Below, piece after piece: positions 54,095-63,369 of a stretch of 64,000 nucleotides of DNA. The notes under the pieces were generated by a model, which was not told the origin of the DNA, made no database searches, and was given only the letters and a program-made list of their open reading frames with translations. The DNA lies in assembly GCA_003956705.1 (NCBI GenBank), contig QZCP01000258.1, positions 1 through 64,000 of the forward strand. Direction: 5' to 3'. Both the position numbers and the translations under genes were made by a program. This DNA comes from Brevipalpus yothersi (taxonomy: Eukaryota; Arthropoda; Arachnida; Trombidiformes; Tenuipalpidae). Numbering within the stretch: position 1 is the stretch's first letter; each line of letters begins with the position of its first letter.

Positions 54095-54799
54095 TCAAAA
54101 ATCTTCTTCTTCCCTTGAATCAAGTTCTGATAGATCAAGGCTACTTGTATTCCTTGAGAATCCACTACTTCGAGTAACATCTCTGGGTGGTGTGATGGGT
54201 TCCAATATTTTAGGATGTGGATTATTTTCTACTTTCACAATGAAATGATCTTTCATCCAACAGTGGAAATCTTCCAGTTTACTGGACAATGTCCAGCGAA
54301 CAAATAAACAGCAGAAGAATGCTGATAAAATGGTAAAAAATATGAGAGTATATCGTTTTAGCCAAAATATTTTGCCTAGTCGAGAGGAAAAACGAATTGA
54401 TTAAAAAATATGATCATAGGAGAAAAATTAATCGAAACATTCATAAATCTTACCTGAACTTTCATCAAACACAATAATTGATAATAAAATCAAATACATT
54501 ATAGCAAATAATCCTACAATTTCACAGAGTATTTGTTTAATTACTGCACAATCATCAGCCGCCAGCCATTGGACAATTGATTTGGGTGTTTTACTTAAAA
54601 TATAATCAAATTGGCATATATCACATTTTTCCAGTCCACTTTCTTCAATCCATTCAGATAAACATGATGAATGGACATATGCAAATACACCTCGACAAAA
54701 GCATGGAGTAATTAATGGACTATAATCACCCGATTTGAAGCATATTCGACATGTTGCGCGACTAATTGAAATATCTGATACAGTTGATTCTGGGGTCAT
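54095..54799 (-). CDS. MARCH-type membrane RING-CH E3 ubiquitin ligase
   Basis: Membrane ubiquitin ligase that tags membrane proteins for endocytosis or degradation. Two exons, 54799-54454 and 54375-54095, joined in phase 1; 208 residues. The RING-CH zinc domain is near the N-terminus (about residues 16-65): CRICFKS, PCFCRGVFAYVHSSC and CDICQFDY supply the C4HC3 ligands, with the conserved Trp in CLSEWIEES. Two membrane segments follow (about 85-110 and 120-140), then a cytoplasmic tail ending in an acidic SELDSREEEDF. This is the MARCH2/3-like layout; which member it is cannot be told. It is divergent from the coiled-coil gene at 55233. Confidence 0.9.
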
Positions 54800-55232
54800 A
54801 TCGTCTCAATCCACCTCATGCTTGGCCAAATATCATTTTCCATATTGTTTCTCCTTCCAAAAAAAGGTCCAAGCCAATTTCTATCAAATCAAAAATTAAT
54901 TTCAATTCATCAAATCAGTTTCGGAAAATACACATAAAACTAAGCACTTGTAGATGGCGTCGAAAAAATATGAAAATTTTCATCGAGCATGCTTTTGAAT
55001 GTTTATGTTTTTCACAAAACATTGTTTCTGATTGATGTGATTAATTAAATCAATTGTCATTGATCATCGTGGCTGGTTGATGTAATAATTAGTGTCAACT
55101 GAACACTTTAAATAGTTGGAGACAAATGTAAGTATAGTGTGTGATGTGTGGTGTTGATGATGATTGACCACTCATATAGTGATGAGTCAATATTGTTTAT
55201 ATTTTTTCAGTTTTTATCTTCTTCCTTTTTCC
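54800..55232. other. Divergent promoter region and 5' UTR intron
   Basis: Shared upstream region of the MARCH gene (minus) and the coiled-coil gene (plus). A donor-like AAAT|GTAAGTATAG at 55127 and an acceptor TTTTTTCAG at 55210 would define an 82-nt 5' UTR intron of the plus-strand gene. Confidence 0.45.
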
Positions 55233-55700
55233 ATGGAATCTAATGTCCAGAGTGATCAATTGTGCCAAAAACAATCACATCAAGAAGGTGATCAAACACA
55301 TCGTAACATCGATGGTGATGGTGGTGGTGGAGATGAGCCAGAAAAATTGAAAGACAGTGGCAATAGTGGTGGACCGGCAGTTAATCTTGAGGAGATCATC
55401 AAATCAGATATTGTCAAGTATTATGAAGATGAGATGCGAAAATTGGTGAACGCTATTAATGATGCCGATAGTCGATCGATATCGTATTTGAGTGAATGTA
55501 AATCTTTACAGGGACAATTGTCAATTGTTGTCCAGGAAAGAGAGAGTGCTAAGCAAAAAATAAGTGAACTAGAAACTGTTGTGAGCAATTATGAATCACA
55601 AATGAGTGTGATGAGTGAACATCTTGCTGCCTTAAATGAGACACTTGTTCTACAAAGAGATCAGATAGATGAACTAATGGTTGCCCATAGAAATAATTGA
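55233..55700 (+). CDS. Coiled-coil protein resembling the C-terminus of PPP1R21
   Basis: 155 residues in one coding exon. A low-complexity head (Gly/Asp-rich, GDGGGGDEPE) is followed by a helical coiled coil from about residue 55: YYEDEMRKLVNAINDAD, SYLSECKSLQGQL, then YESQMSVMSEHLAALNETL and QRDQIDELM. This order resembles, as I remember it, the last part of PPP1R21 (an endosomal FERRY-complex subunit), whose full proteins are about five times longer. So this may be a stand-alone, shortened homologue or only a look-alike. The start is ATG 55233 because it follows a good 3' splice site at 55210; an in-frame upstream Met at 55182 would lie in the UTR intron. Its stop is 139 nt before the MGME1-like start. 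Confidence 0.65.
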   Translation: MESNVQSDQLCQKQSHQEGDQTHRNIDGDGGGGDEPEKLKDSGNSGGPAVNLEEIIKSDIVKYYEDEMRKLVNAINDADSRSISYLSECKSLQGQLSIVVQERESAKQKISELETVVSNYESQMSVMSEHLAALNETLVLQRDQIDELMVAHRNN

Positions 55701-55839
55701 TACAAGTCACGAAAAATTTTTTTTAAATTGTTCATCATTATTATTATCATTCATCTTCCTTACGTTTCTCTCAACGATTTACCCCCCTATTTTCATCATC
55801 CCAGTGGTTATTTAAGCCTTCTCAGTATTACATCTCAAG

Positions 55840-56985
55840 ATGCTTTGTCTAGCCAGTTTTCGCCAATTTTTTGCTCAAAATTTGTGTTTATTTTCACATA
55901 CCTCAAAATTTTCAAGTGATAAATTCACAGCTTGCAAGTGTTTTCATACTAGTCATCATGATAATAGTGATGGTAAGACTCCTGTGTGGGTTGATTTTGA
56001 TAGAGAAAATGATCAGCTGTTTGGTCCTCGAATCGATTCCTCTAAAAGTCAGAGAGCCAATCCTTCTGAGTCTAGAGAGCTGGAAACTAACGGAAAAGTT
56101 ACCACAAATGAACTGCCTTCTCAAGCTACTCAACCTTGCATTGAATCAAGCCAAAGCCAAAAAAATTCTAACCAATTATTCGATTTTTTGCCAATGGTGC
56201 CTCAAAATCATTCATCCCATAAAGTAGAAAAATTTCCTGTTCTCAATCCATGGCGAACTGTTAGAACGAAAAGTGGCCAGCATCCAGAGGAACTTGACTT
56301 AAACAATCGAAGGAATCTCATCTTGAAAAAAAATCAAGTAACTCTCGATGACTTTCCCTCAGTAACTCGAATAATTGGGGCAACCATGTCCATTAAATCT
56401 CGTACAATCCTCAAGAGATGGAAAGTCAAAATGATCAACCAACTTGGTGAAGATGGTTTCCAAGAATATCAGCGAAAAGTTTTCCGGAGAGGCAAGAATT
56501 TGCACAAAAATATTCAGCTCCACCTGATGAAGAAGTATGATTCTGTCGTGATTGACAATGAAATTGAGCCTTACTGGGCCAGTCTCTCATCTGTACTACC
56601 TCGCGTCACCGAGCCAAAATTACTCGAGGAAATGGTTTCTCATCCCTTTCTCTGCTACAAAGGAATTGTTGATTGTGTGGCACGTTTAGACAAAAAGCTA
56701 GCTCTGATTGATTGGAAAACTTCATCTCGAGAAAAGCCAACAACCGATCATCTTTATGATGAACCCCTTCAGGTTGCTGCTTATGTTGGTGCCTTAAACT
56801 ATGATCGTCAGATGCATTATCAAGTGAAAAATGTTGCAATTGTTGTGGTTTATGAAGATGGGCGACCAGCTGATGTACACAAACTTACAGGCCGAGATTT
56901 GCAGGCGAGTTGGCTTAAATGGCTGACTAGACTTCAAGAATTCTGGTCACAACAAAATGAAGAAAATAAATCAACCAAAAATTGA
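55840..56985 (+). CDS. Mgme1: Mitochondrial genome maintenance exonuclease 1-like
   Basis: Single-strand DNA exonuclease of the PD-(D/E)XK fold that trims DNA flaps during mitochondrial DNA replication. Single exon, 381 residues. The N-terminus (MLCLASFRQFFAQNLCLFSH) is hydrophobic/basic with no acidic residues, in keeping with mitochondrial import. After a linker of about 130 residues, the catalytic domain has TLDDFPSVTRIIGATMS, the HPFLCYKGIVDCVARLDKK strand with the catalytic Asp, and the LALIDWKTSSREKP motif with Asp and Lys of the active site, then DEPLQVAAYVGALNYD. The family is normally about 340-350 residues, so the linker is a little long. It follows the PPP1R21-like gene on the same strand. 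Confidence 0.92.
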   Translation: MLCLASFRQFFAQNLCLFSHTSKFSSDKFTACKCFHTSHHDNSDGKTPVWVDFDRENDQLFGPRIDSSKSQRANPSESRELETNGKVTTNELPSQATQPCIESSQSQKNSNQLFDFLPMVPQNHSSHKVEKFPVLNPWRTVRTKSGQHPEELDLNNRRNLILKKNQVTLDDFPSVTRIIGATMSIKSRTILKRWKVKMINQLGEDGFQEYQRKVFRRGKNLHKNIQLHLMKKYDSVVIDNEIEPYWASLSSVLPRVTEPKLLEEMVSHPFLCYKGIVDCVARLDKKLALIDWKTSSREKPTTDHLYDEPLQVAAYVGALNYDRQMHYQVKNVAIVVVYEDGRPADVHKLTGRDLQASWLKWLTRLQEFWSQQNEENKSTKN

Positions 56986-57554
56986 TACCCTAAACTCATT
57001 TTTCGCATCATTTGAGCAATATATTTTCTTGATTTATTTTTGTGAAGACTCAAAGATGTAGGAGAATTCGAAAAGGAAACTCACAATTTGTGCTGAGTAT
57101 CTATGGGAAATTGTGACCATAGATTCATTCAGGCTTATTCACTTCTTACCTAAATCATTAGTTAGAAAGGGATGAAATACGAATTCGAATCTACCTGTTC
57201 CCTTGGCCGGACTGGCGATGCGTGCTATGCAATGTTTATTTAGTTACTTTAAACAATCAGAATATTTGGGACCGATAGTGTAGAAAAATTCGAAGAAGGC
57301 TCCCCAAATTTGATGAATTTGCTTCAACTTCTATAGTTGAATGAATGTTTTGGTTTTTTTTTCACTTTCAATAAGGTGTGAGGAAAAGAAACCTTTATGA
57401 ATGCGTCATTCAGTTTGACTAAGGTAATTTAACATTTTTTTAAAAATGCTTGAATATGAACCTAATGCTTCCTGGTACGATACATCGAAAATGGTATACT
57501 CAAGCAAAAGGTACGGGGAAAGAATAATTTTCTGATTTTCAGAGTTTTGAAAAT
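56986..57554. other. Intergenic, convergent 3' ends
   Basis: No coding signal; 3' flank of both the MGME1-like gene and membrane paralogue B. Confidence 0.55.
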
Positions 57555-58583
57555 TTAAAATAAATAACCACGATACGTTACTAAACGTAAATCAACAGTA
57601 TCATTGGGATCATAGATATAAACTTGGTTCAGAAGCCCAGTGCCGGGTATTTTCGGCAAATCCCAATAGCTGGTATCAATTCCTCCTCCATCTGAATAAG
57701 TTTGGCCACTAACTCCTTCTAATTTTATTTGTTCATAAATCTTTCCATATCGTACTTTTTGAGTTTCATGGTTGTCATCAATCAAGCCTCCTTGCTTGCG
57801 TACCTCTATGTGATAGCGATCATATCTTTCCACCAATCTCCATCGAGATTTATTTAAAGTTTCAGATTGAGAGAAAAATAAAGCATCTTTGGGAAAAAGA
57901 ATGTTCATCATGTTTGACTTAGTGAAGTATAAGCTCGCTGTTAGGTTATTATAATCTATAGAAAACCTGTTACCATCTATTCCTTTGACTATGCCTTCTA
58001 ATTGTCGAAGCTCTTTAAAATCTCCTTCAAGACAAACTTTAGGAGAATTAAGAAAGGATTTATTCTGATTTGCTGAATAATCGATGATTTCCCTGTTCAA
58101 ATTGGATAGATCTTCTGTGTTGGTTTTGTTCACATTGATGAGTTGATTGTAATTAGCATCAACAATTTCAACTTGTTTTCTGACATCTCTCTTCATGAAA
58201 CTTTCGAAATTGTACAATATATCACGAAATTTGATCAATTCGTCAAAAAGTTCCAGAGCATCCTTTGTTATTTTATCATCATGTCCTGGTCTATCATATA
58301 CTTGTCTATTGAATGATGCCAATTTTTCTCTGTATTGACAATCAACATGTTATTGTTCACGTATTCGGATTGGATGGCAATTGAAAAATTTTGTAAAGTA
58401 TACTCACAATACGGAAAAGTAGGCAAAACCAAGAAGAGCGATCATCAATAGTGATATGAGAAAAAGTATGATCAACACAACAGCCAGTAATTTTGCTGGA
58501 ACCAATTTTCCACCTCTTCTCTTGAGTATTCTTGCTACCTTAGATTCCAAAGTACTTCCTAGTCCACTAACTCCACTATCCAT
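57555..58583 (-). CDS. Type II single-pass membrane protein of unknown family, paralogue B
   Basis: Paralogue of the gene at 52081-53105, with the same two-exon structure and phase-2 intron: exons 58583-58408 and 58329-57555; 316 residues. The head (LGSTLESKVARILKRRGGKL), the membrane helix (LIILFLISLLMIALLGFAY) and the block LASFNRQVYDRPGHDD are nearly identical to paralogue A, whereas the extracellular part has diverged strongly until a shared ending of YIYDPNDTVDLRL. The start is ATG 58583; the codon before it is GTG. Function unknown. The strong contrast between head and ectodomain suggests conserved membrane insertion with changing outside contacts (inference). Confidence 0.86.
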
Positions 58584-59272
58584 CACTATAATAAATTCTT
58601 ACACAATTCTATTGCAATTGGCTATGATTTCGACTAACTTGACTTTAGTCTATTCATTTCTGCTGTTATATTGTAATGCAAGCATGCAAAAAATTGCTTC
58701 ACATGATAGTTTCACATCCTTTTCTCATCCTATGAAGGGATATGTGATTGTGGGGCGCGTTTAAGCAAAAAAAATTGTTTCTGATTAGAAAACGCCTGAA
58801 AAACTTTAGAACACATTCTTAAAAGGAATGAAATAAAAATTCGAATCTACCGATTCTTAGGGCCAGACTGACAAGGCCTGCCATGTAGTGTGTGTGTGTG
58901 TGTGTTTGTGTAGATACCTTAAATAATTGGAATATTTGTGACTGACGATGTAGAATATTTCGAAAAATTTTTCCTAATTTTGATGAATTTGCTTATTCAT
59001 TGGGATAGCTATGAATATATTCATATATTGATAAATATATTGATAAATTCAACGAATGAATGGATTTAACTTATGATTCCACTTCCGGTATGTTGAAAAG
59101 AAACCGTTATGATCGCATCATCCAGTTTATACTTTATCGTTGATTTTAACCAATATCGAGCTTTTATTCAAATGCTTATGCTGTTATTAGAGCAATGGTT
59201 CTGATGCCATTATTGATCAGAATCAATGTACATACACATGTACATGTATATACATGTATGTATAAAACAAGA
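58584..59272. other. Intergenic
   Basis: No coding signal. It has a short (TG)n run near 58889-58908 and TACATGTA-rich sequence near 59225-59265. Confidence 0.55.
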
Positions 59273-60127
59273 TTACATAGTTTTGTTAATCAAAATGAGT
59301 AGACAGATAAAATATGACGAAAGAACCATGTTTTGTGTGCCAGGAGAAGCTGATATCTGGACATTTGGAGGAGCTGCAGGAGTGGGTGCGACTAGTCAAT
59401 GGCCTAGAATATCGTTCTCTTTTTCCGATACTGTTCGATTGCTTTTGGAGAAGTATAATTGAAGTTCCAAAGTTCACTCACCAATTTTTTGAGTGGCTTT
59501 GATTTGGTCACTTCATATTTTAAGGTGGAATTGAGACTAGCTTGAGTTGATGATGGATAAGACTCAGTAGATTTGGAGGATGGAGATGAATTTGATTCGG
59601 AAGTGGACAATTCAGATTTTTTTGAAGAGGTGGTTGAAGGCGATTGAGTGGTGGTAGTAGTAGTACTAGTGGTTGTAGTGGTAGAAGTTGTAGGAGAAGA
59701 TGATGAAACGGTGGTTAATGAAGATTCAGTTGAAATTGAATCCTTGCTGGCCAAAGTTTCATTAGATTGAGAACCTGGTTTCGATCGTGTATCAGGCTTA
59801 ACGGTTGGCTTAGCTGTTGGTGCTTTGAGACCAATTCCACAGGTACATATATCTTTAGGACAGTGTCCAACAGCAAAATTAGCTAGACACCATTCGTTAA
59901 ATCTGGCCTCTTCACTAACACACACTTTTTGGCCTTTTTTATTCTTAGAACCTGTCAGAGTTCCATTACCTTTTGAGTCACCATCTTCTTTATTGAATCG
60001 ATCCCATTTTCCACCACAACTGGTGGACCATCATATTCTCCGATTTTTAAGAGGTGATTTTTCTCGTTTCTTGCTTCTTGTGTGCTAGAAGTAACAATTT
60101 TAATCATTACATCAGACAATTCGATAT
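59273..60127 (-). pseudogene. Ser/Thr-rich, Cys-motif protein with hydrophobic tail; frame break
   Basis: Not a family I recognise. Exons on the minus strand: 60127-59482 and 59356-59273 (phase 0 join at a TTG|GTGAGT donor). The first exon opens at TTATTTTAG|AT. Residues such as KNHLLKIGEYDGPPVVVENG read in one frame, but a single-base shift near 60003-60005 (a GGG run) is needed to reach the next frame. That frame has a cysteine motif (VCVSEEARFNEWC ... FAVGHCPKDICTCG), then a mucin-like Thr/Ser tract (about 59600-59760) and a basic stretch. The last exon ends in a hydrophobic tail (SSYFICLLILINKTM), as in GPI-anchored or tail-membrane proteins. The 5' start was not found; a TATAAAA at 60275-60281 and a GA array lie upstream. 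It may be an intact gene with a sequencing error rather than a true pseudogene. Confidence 0.5.
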
Positions 60128-60146
60128 CTAAAATAAGGGATGAGGC

Positions 60147-60150
<4 letters not shown>

Positions 60151-60183
<33 letters not shown>
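60151..60183. repeat. (CT)n microsatellite
   Basis: 33-base CT array just upstream of the first supported exon of the Ser/Thr-rich gene. Confidence 0.93.
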
Positions 60184-60187
<4 letters not shown>

Positions 60188-60274
60188 TTTACATTTCCCT
60201 ATAATATGTGGAATGATACGGATCGGAATTTTTTAGAGAAAAACTACTCGAATTCGTAAGAGCGATAGCTTGAG

Positions 60275-60281
60275 TTTTATA
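60275..60281 (-). promoter_or_regulatory. TATA box candidate for the Ser/Thr-rich gene
   Basis: TATAAAA on the minus strand, about 150 nt before the first supported exon. It suggests transcription starts near 60250. Confidence 0.35.
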
Positions 60282-60728
60282 TCACGTTGAGATGAAAGAA
60301 ATTTCTTCTCCATCACAATGAAATTCTCTTCCTCATGTTTTTTGAATATGAAATTTCTTCCTAGAACTTCTTGTATCCAGCATTTCGTAACTTATTTCCA
60401 CTTGTGATGAAAAAACTCGACAGCGCAGCATCTCAACTCAAAACATCAACAAACGTGTAAACGATTTTTTGTTTCTTCTTGATGATACTTTGATTCCATG
60501 TGCTCAAGTCATTGTTGTTGTTGAGAGAAATTATTTTCTAATGAACTCAATATTTTGAGTGTGCTCGACGGATAGTTGACTCATATTTTGGACTCAAAAT
60601 CTTTTGACATGTTACTTGTTTCAGGAACATCAATCAACAGGAGTTTATCTATTCCGGTGAGAGCTTGATTCCCTAATTATCTCAGGGATTTATCCATCTC
60701 TATAAGTCCAGCCTGCTCTAATTTCATC

Positions 60729-61409
60729 ATGCCAAAACATGGCAACAAATCAGAAATAAGATCATCCAGCTCAGGTGATAAGAGTTCTGTCATGGAAAAC
60801 GATTTGGTTAAAGCTATCAAGCATATCGATACTTTCTATGAAAAGCCACCTCCTGGATTGATTCAAACTGAGGAGAAAGAAAGGCCAGAGGATTGCATCC
60901 CAGATACACCCCAAAATCAGGCAGCTCGTGAATTTTTAGCCAAAGCACCTTCTAAAGGTCTCTGGATGCCTCTGGGCAAAGAGGTGAAAGTAATGCAATG
61001 TTGGAGGTGTAAAAATTTTGGTCACAGAACAGGTGATAAAGAATGTCCTCTCTTTCTCCAAGGAAATCCTGGCTCAGAACGATTTAGATATGTTCACGAG
61101 GATCCTATGTTCAATTATGTGAATGAAAAAATGAACAAAGATCAACATGAAAGGATAGATAAATTGAAAGCCCTTCTCGAAGAGTCGAGCTCATCATCTG
61201 GAACAGATTCTTCGTCCTCCTCACCTTCTTCATCCTCCTCATCCTCCTCAAACCATGGTAAAAGAAAATCCTCATCTTCCACTAATTCTTCATCGAAACG
61301 CAAACGGCAAAGAAGCTCATCAAAGTCGAGAAAATGTGACGAAAAGTCCCATAAGAAAAAAAAGAAAGATAAGAAAACAAAGCATAAAAAGAAAAAATGT
61401 AAAAAGTAA
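60729..61409 (+). CDS. RP9: RP9 (retinitis pigmentosa 9) homologue, zinc-knuckle nuclear protein
   Basis: Nuclear protein linked in vertebrates to pre-mRNA splicing and PIM1 kinase binding. Single exon, 226 residues. The conserved core includes FYEKPPPGLIQTEEKERPEDCIPDTP (in two parts), AREFLAKAPSKGLWMPLGKEVKVMQ and one zinc knuckle CWRCKNFGHRTGDKEC, followed by RFRYVHEDPMFNYV. The C-terminal third is a Ser-rich tract that turns into Lys-rich sequence, as in the family, with the last residues almost all Lys/Arg. The ATG at 60729 is the first Met in frame of the conserved N-terminus (MPKHGNKSEIRSSSS). Its 3' end faces the KIAA1143-like gene, and a poly(A) signal AATAAA lies at 61773-61778. Confidence 0.95.
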   Translation: MPKHGNKSEIRSSSSGDKSSVMENDLVKAIKHIDTFYEKPPPGLIQTEEKERPEDCIPDTPQNQAAREFLAKAPSKGLWMPLGKEVKVMQCWRCKNFGHRTGDKECPLFLQGNPGSERFRYVHEDPMFNYVNEKMNKDQHERIDKLKALLEESSSSSGTDSSSSSPSSSSSSSSNHGKRKSSSSTNSSSKRKRQRSSSKSRKCDEKSHKKKKKDKKTKHKKKKCKK

Positions 61410-61772
61410 ATCGGAACTCAGTCAAATTTTTTTGATTCTTTCTAGCAATCATGATGATTTCTTGATCGAAAAAATAGAATCGAAGTTTTTGCATGATGAA
61501 TCTTTGAAAAGTTGGATCGAAAGATATAAACTTTTTTGAATATAGTCTAGGTCGATTGGCCTCAAATTGCCTAGAATCAGTCTTAGTGATTCTTCAAGTT
61601 AAATTAACTTCGTTATTTCTGATTGCCTCGAATATCTGTTTTCACAGATACACAAAGTCTAAAAACAAATTCTCGGAACATTTTTTCCGATTAAGATATT
61701 CTCATGCTTTTCAGAAAGAAAAACTTTCATATCAAAATTTTACACAAGTATGAATTGGCGCAAAATGTACAC

Positions 61773-61787
61773 AATAAATGGAATAAA
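61773..61787 (+). terminator. Paired poly(A) signals for RP9
   Basis: Two AATAAA copies at 61773-61778 and 61782-61787, about 365 nt after the RP9 stop and only 7 nt from the stop codon of the opposite gene, so the 3' ends should overlap. Confidence 0.5.
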
Positions 61788-61793
61788 TAATTT

Positions 61794-62384
61794 TCATTCG
61801 TCATCACTATCAAAAGATAACAAGTTGCTAGACACATTTTTGGGTTGATAGCTATCCTTATGAGGCTTTCTTGAAATACTTTTGTCCACATCATTGGTAG
61901 GATTTCTTCTAGGTCTTTTTCTGGAGTCCATAGAAAGTTTAGGCTCTGTCACTGATCGATCTCGCTTCTTGAAAATTATCTTTCGATTCGGATCGAATGG
62001 CTCATCACCAGAAGAAGGTTTCTGATCTAAATATAAGAGAAATAAGAATGAGAATGAAAGTCTGATACGTTCTCAAATACAAACCTAATTTTTCAATAAA
62101 TGCTTTGGCTTCATCCTCATCAACTTTTTCATTATCCAGAAGAACGACAACTGGCTTCTCATCTTCTCGATCTCGAAAATCCTCCTCAGTAGCCTGTGGC
62201 AATTCTTCATGCTGCACGAGACAAACTAGATTATCATACTTGATGATTATTTAATTTTTTTTCTCATCAAATTTACCTTTGTATCCACTGTAGGTCCTTC
62301 TTTATAGCCGATCTTCTCTTTGATTTTCCTCAAAAATGCTGGCTCTTCAGGTTTTGCAAACATAACTCGATTCCTTCCAGACAT
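61794..62384 (-). CDS. KIAA1143 homologue (DUF4604), uncharacterised
   Basis: Conserved small protein of unknown function. Three exons, 62384-62277, 62211-62085, 62026-61794, in phase; 155 residues, matching the vertebrate length. Family signs: N-terminal EPAFLRKIKEKIGYKEGPTV (KIAA1143 has a close counterpart), an acidic EED...KPVVVLL segment with the KVDEDEAKAFIEK helix, IIFKKR, a Lys/Arg-rich middle, and the C-terminal LLSFDSDDE, again like LLSFD...E. The first exon ATG is 62384. It is convergent with RP9 and divergent from the TOM1-like gene. Predicted to be largely unstructured. Confidence 0.88.
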
Positions 62385-63294
62385 AATCGCAGTCGATCAG
62401 CACCTGATCCAAACTTGAGGGAAAATTAAAATAATTGATTCCCTCAAACAACACTTGTGACAGTTACAAGCACAATTTAAAGTTCACATAATTTAATCAG
62501 ACACCATTTACTCTGTCTACAAAAATTGAGCTCACAATTAAAGAGGCAGAGCAAAAACATTGACAGTCGAGACAGCAACAGCGCTGTTTGAATCATCATG
62601 TTTTGATTGTGCTCTTTAAAGAGTTTTTCTCATCTACAATGTTTACACCTGTCTTGCTTGTGGATGAAGGTTAATTTAATTTGAAATTCCATTAACATAG
62701 TGAATAGCATCATATTTATCAATATTTAGATTACTATTTCACTATCTGTTGTTCATTAACATTCCTGATTTGTGAGTGATAGTGTAAATCGAGGGAATTT
62801 GTCGTGTTTTATATTGGTTGAAGGTTTGTCAACATTATGTAGAGAGGCTGAGAGGTAAGCGATTGTGACCACTTTATTTCATTTCCTTTTTGAAAAGTTT
62901 CAATTGTTACATTTTTCTTGTGATACTTCACATTTACATGAACAGTTTATGTTCATTTAATTAGAAAGCTTTCTGTAAATCAACCTTCATTATTGCTTTT
63001 GATTTTGTCAACAAAATCACCATGATCTAGCTGAATTGAAACATTGCTCTGCAGCCTCCTCCCTTATTGTGTGTGTGAAGTGTGTTGAAAGCCATAAGGT
63101 TTACGATTAATATCATCTCATTACACTTGATTTCGTAGATGATCTGATTTTTCTTTTGAGCATCTTATTCCAAAGAATGTTGATCATTTCCATTATTTTA
63201 TGAATTACTGACTATCGTTTTCTCTTCTCTTACTCTGCTTTGTGTTGTGTTCATTGTTCGTGCATCTTCTGCCTACTCTCACACCACTTCACTC
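62385..63294. other. Divergent intergenic region and 5' UTR
   Basis: Upstream of both the KIAA1143-like gene and the TOM1-like gene. A GAGAG|GTAAGC donor near 62854 may end a 5' UTR exon of the latter. No coding signal. Confidence 0.5.
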
Positions 63295-63363
63295 ATGGAT
63301 CATCTTGATTGTCATGATCATCAGCGAGGACCTGTCCTTTCAAGTTATCAGCGAAATTTATGA
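63295..63363 (+). promoter_or_regulatory. Upstream open reading frame, in frame with the main CDS
   Basis: A 22-codon frame (starts MDHLDCHDHQRG) ending in TGA six bases before the main ATG at 63370. It has the same reading frame as the main coding sequence. It could lower translation of the main frame, or read-through of the TGA would add an N-terminal extension. Confidence 0.45.
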
Positions 63364-63369
63364 AACAAA

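Larger units (their letters stand above)
60128..60728. other. Divergent intergenic region upstream of RP9
   Basis: Between a minus-strand gene and RP9 on the plus strand. Apart from the CT array and a TATA candidate I see no coding sequence. Confidence 0.5.
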
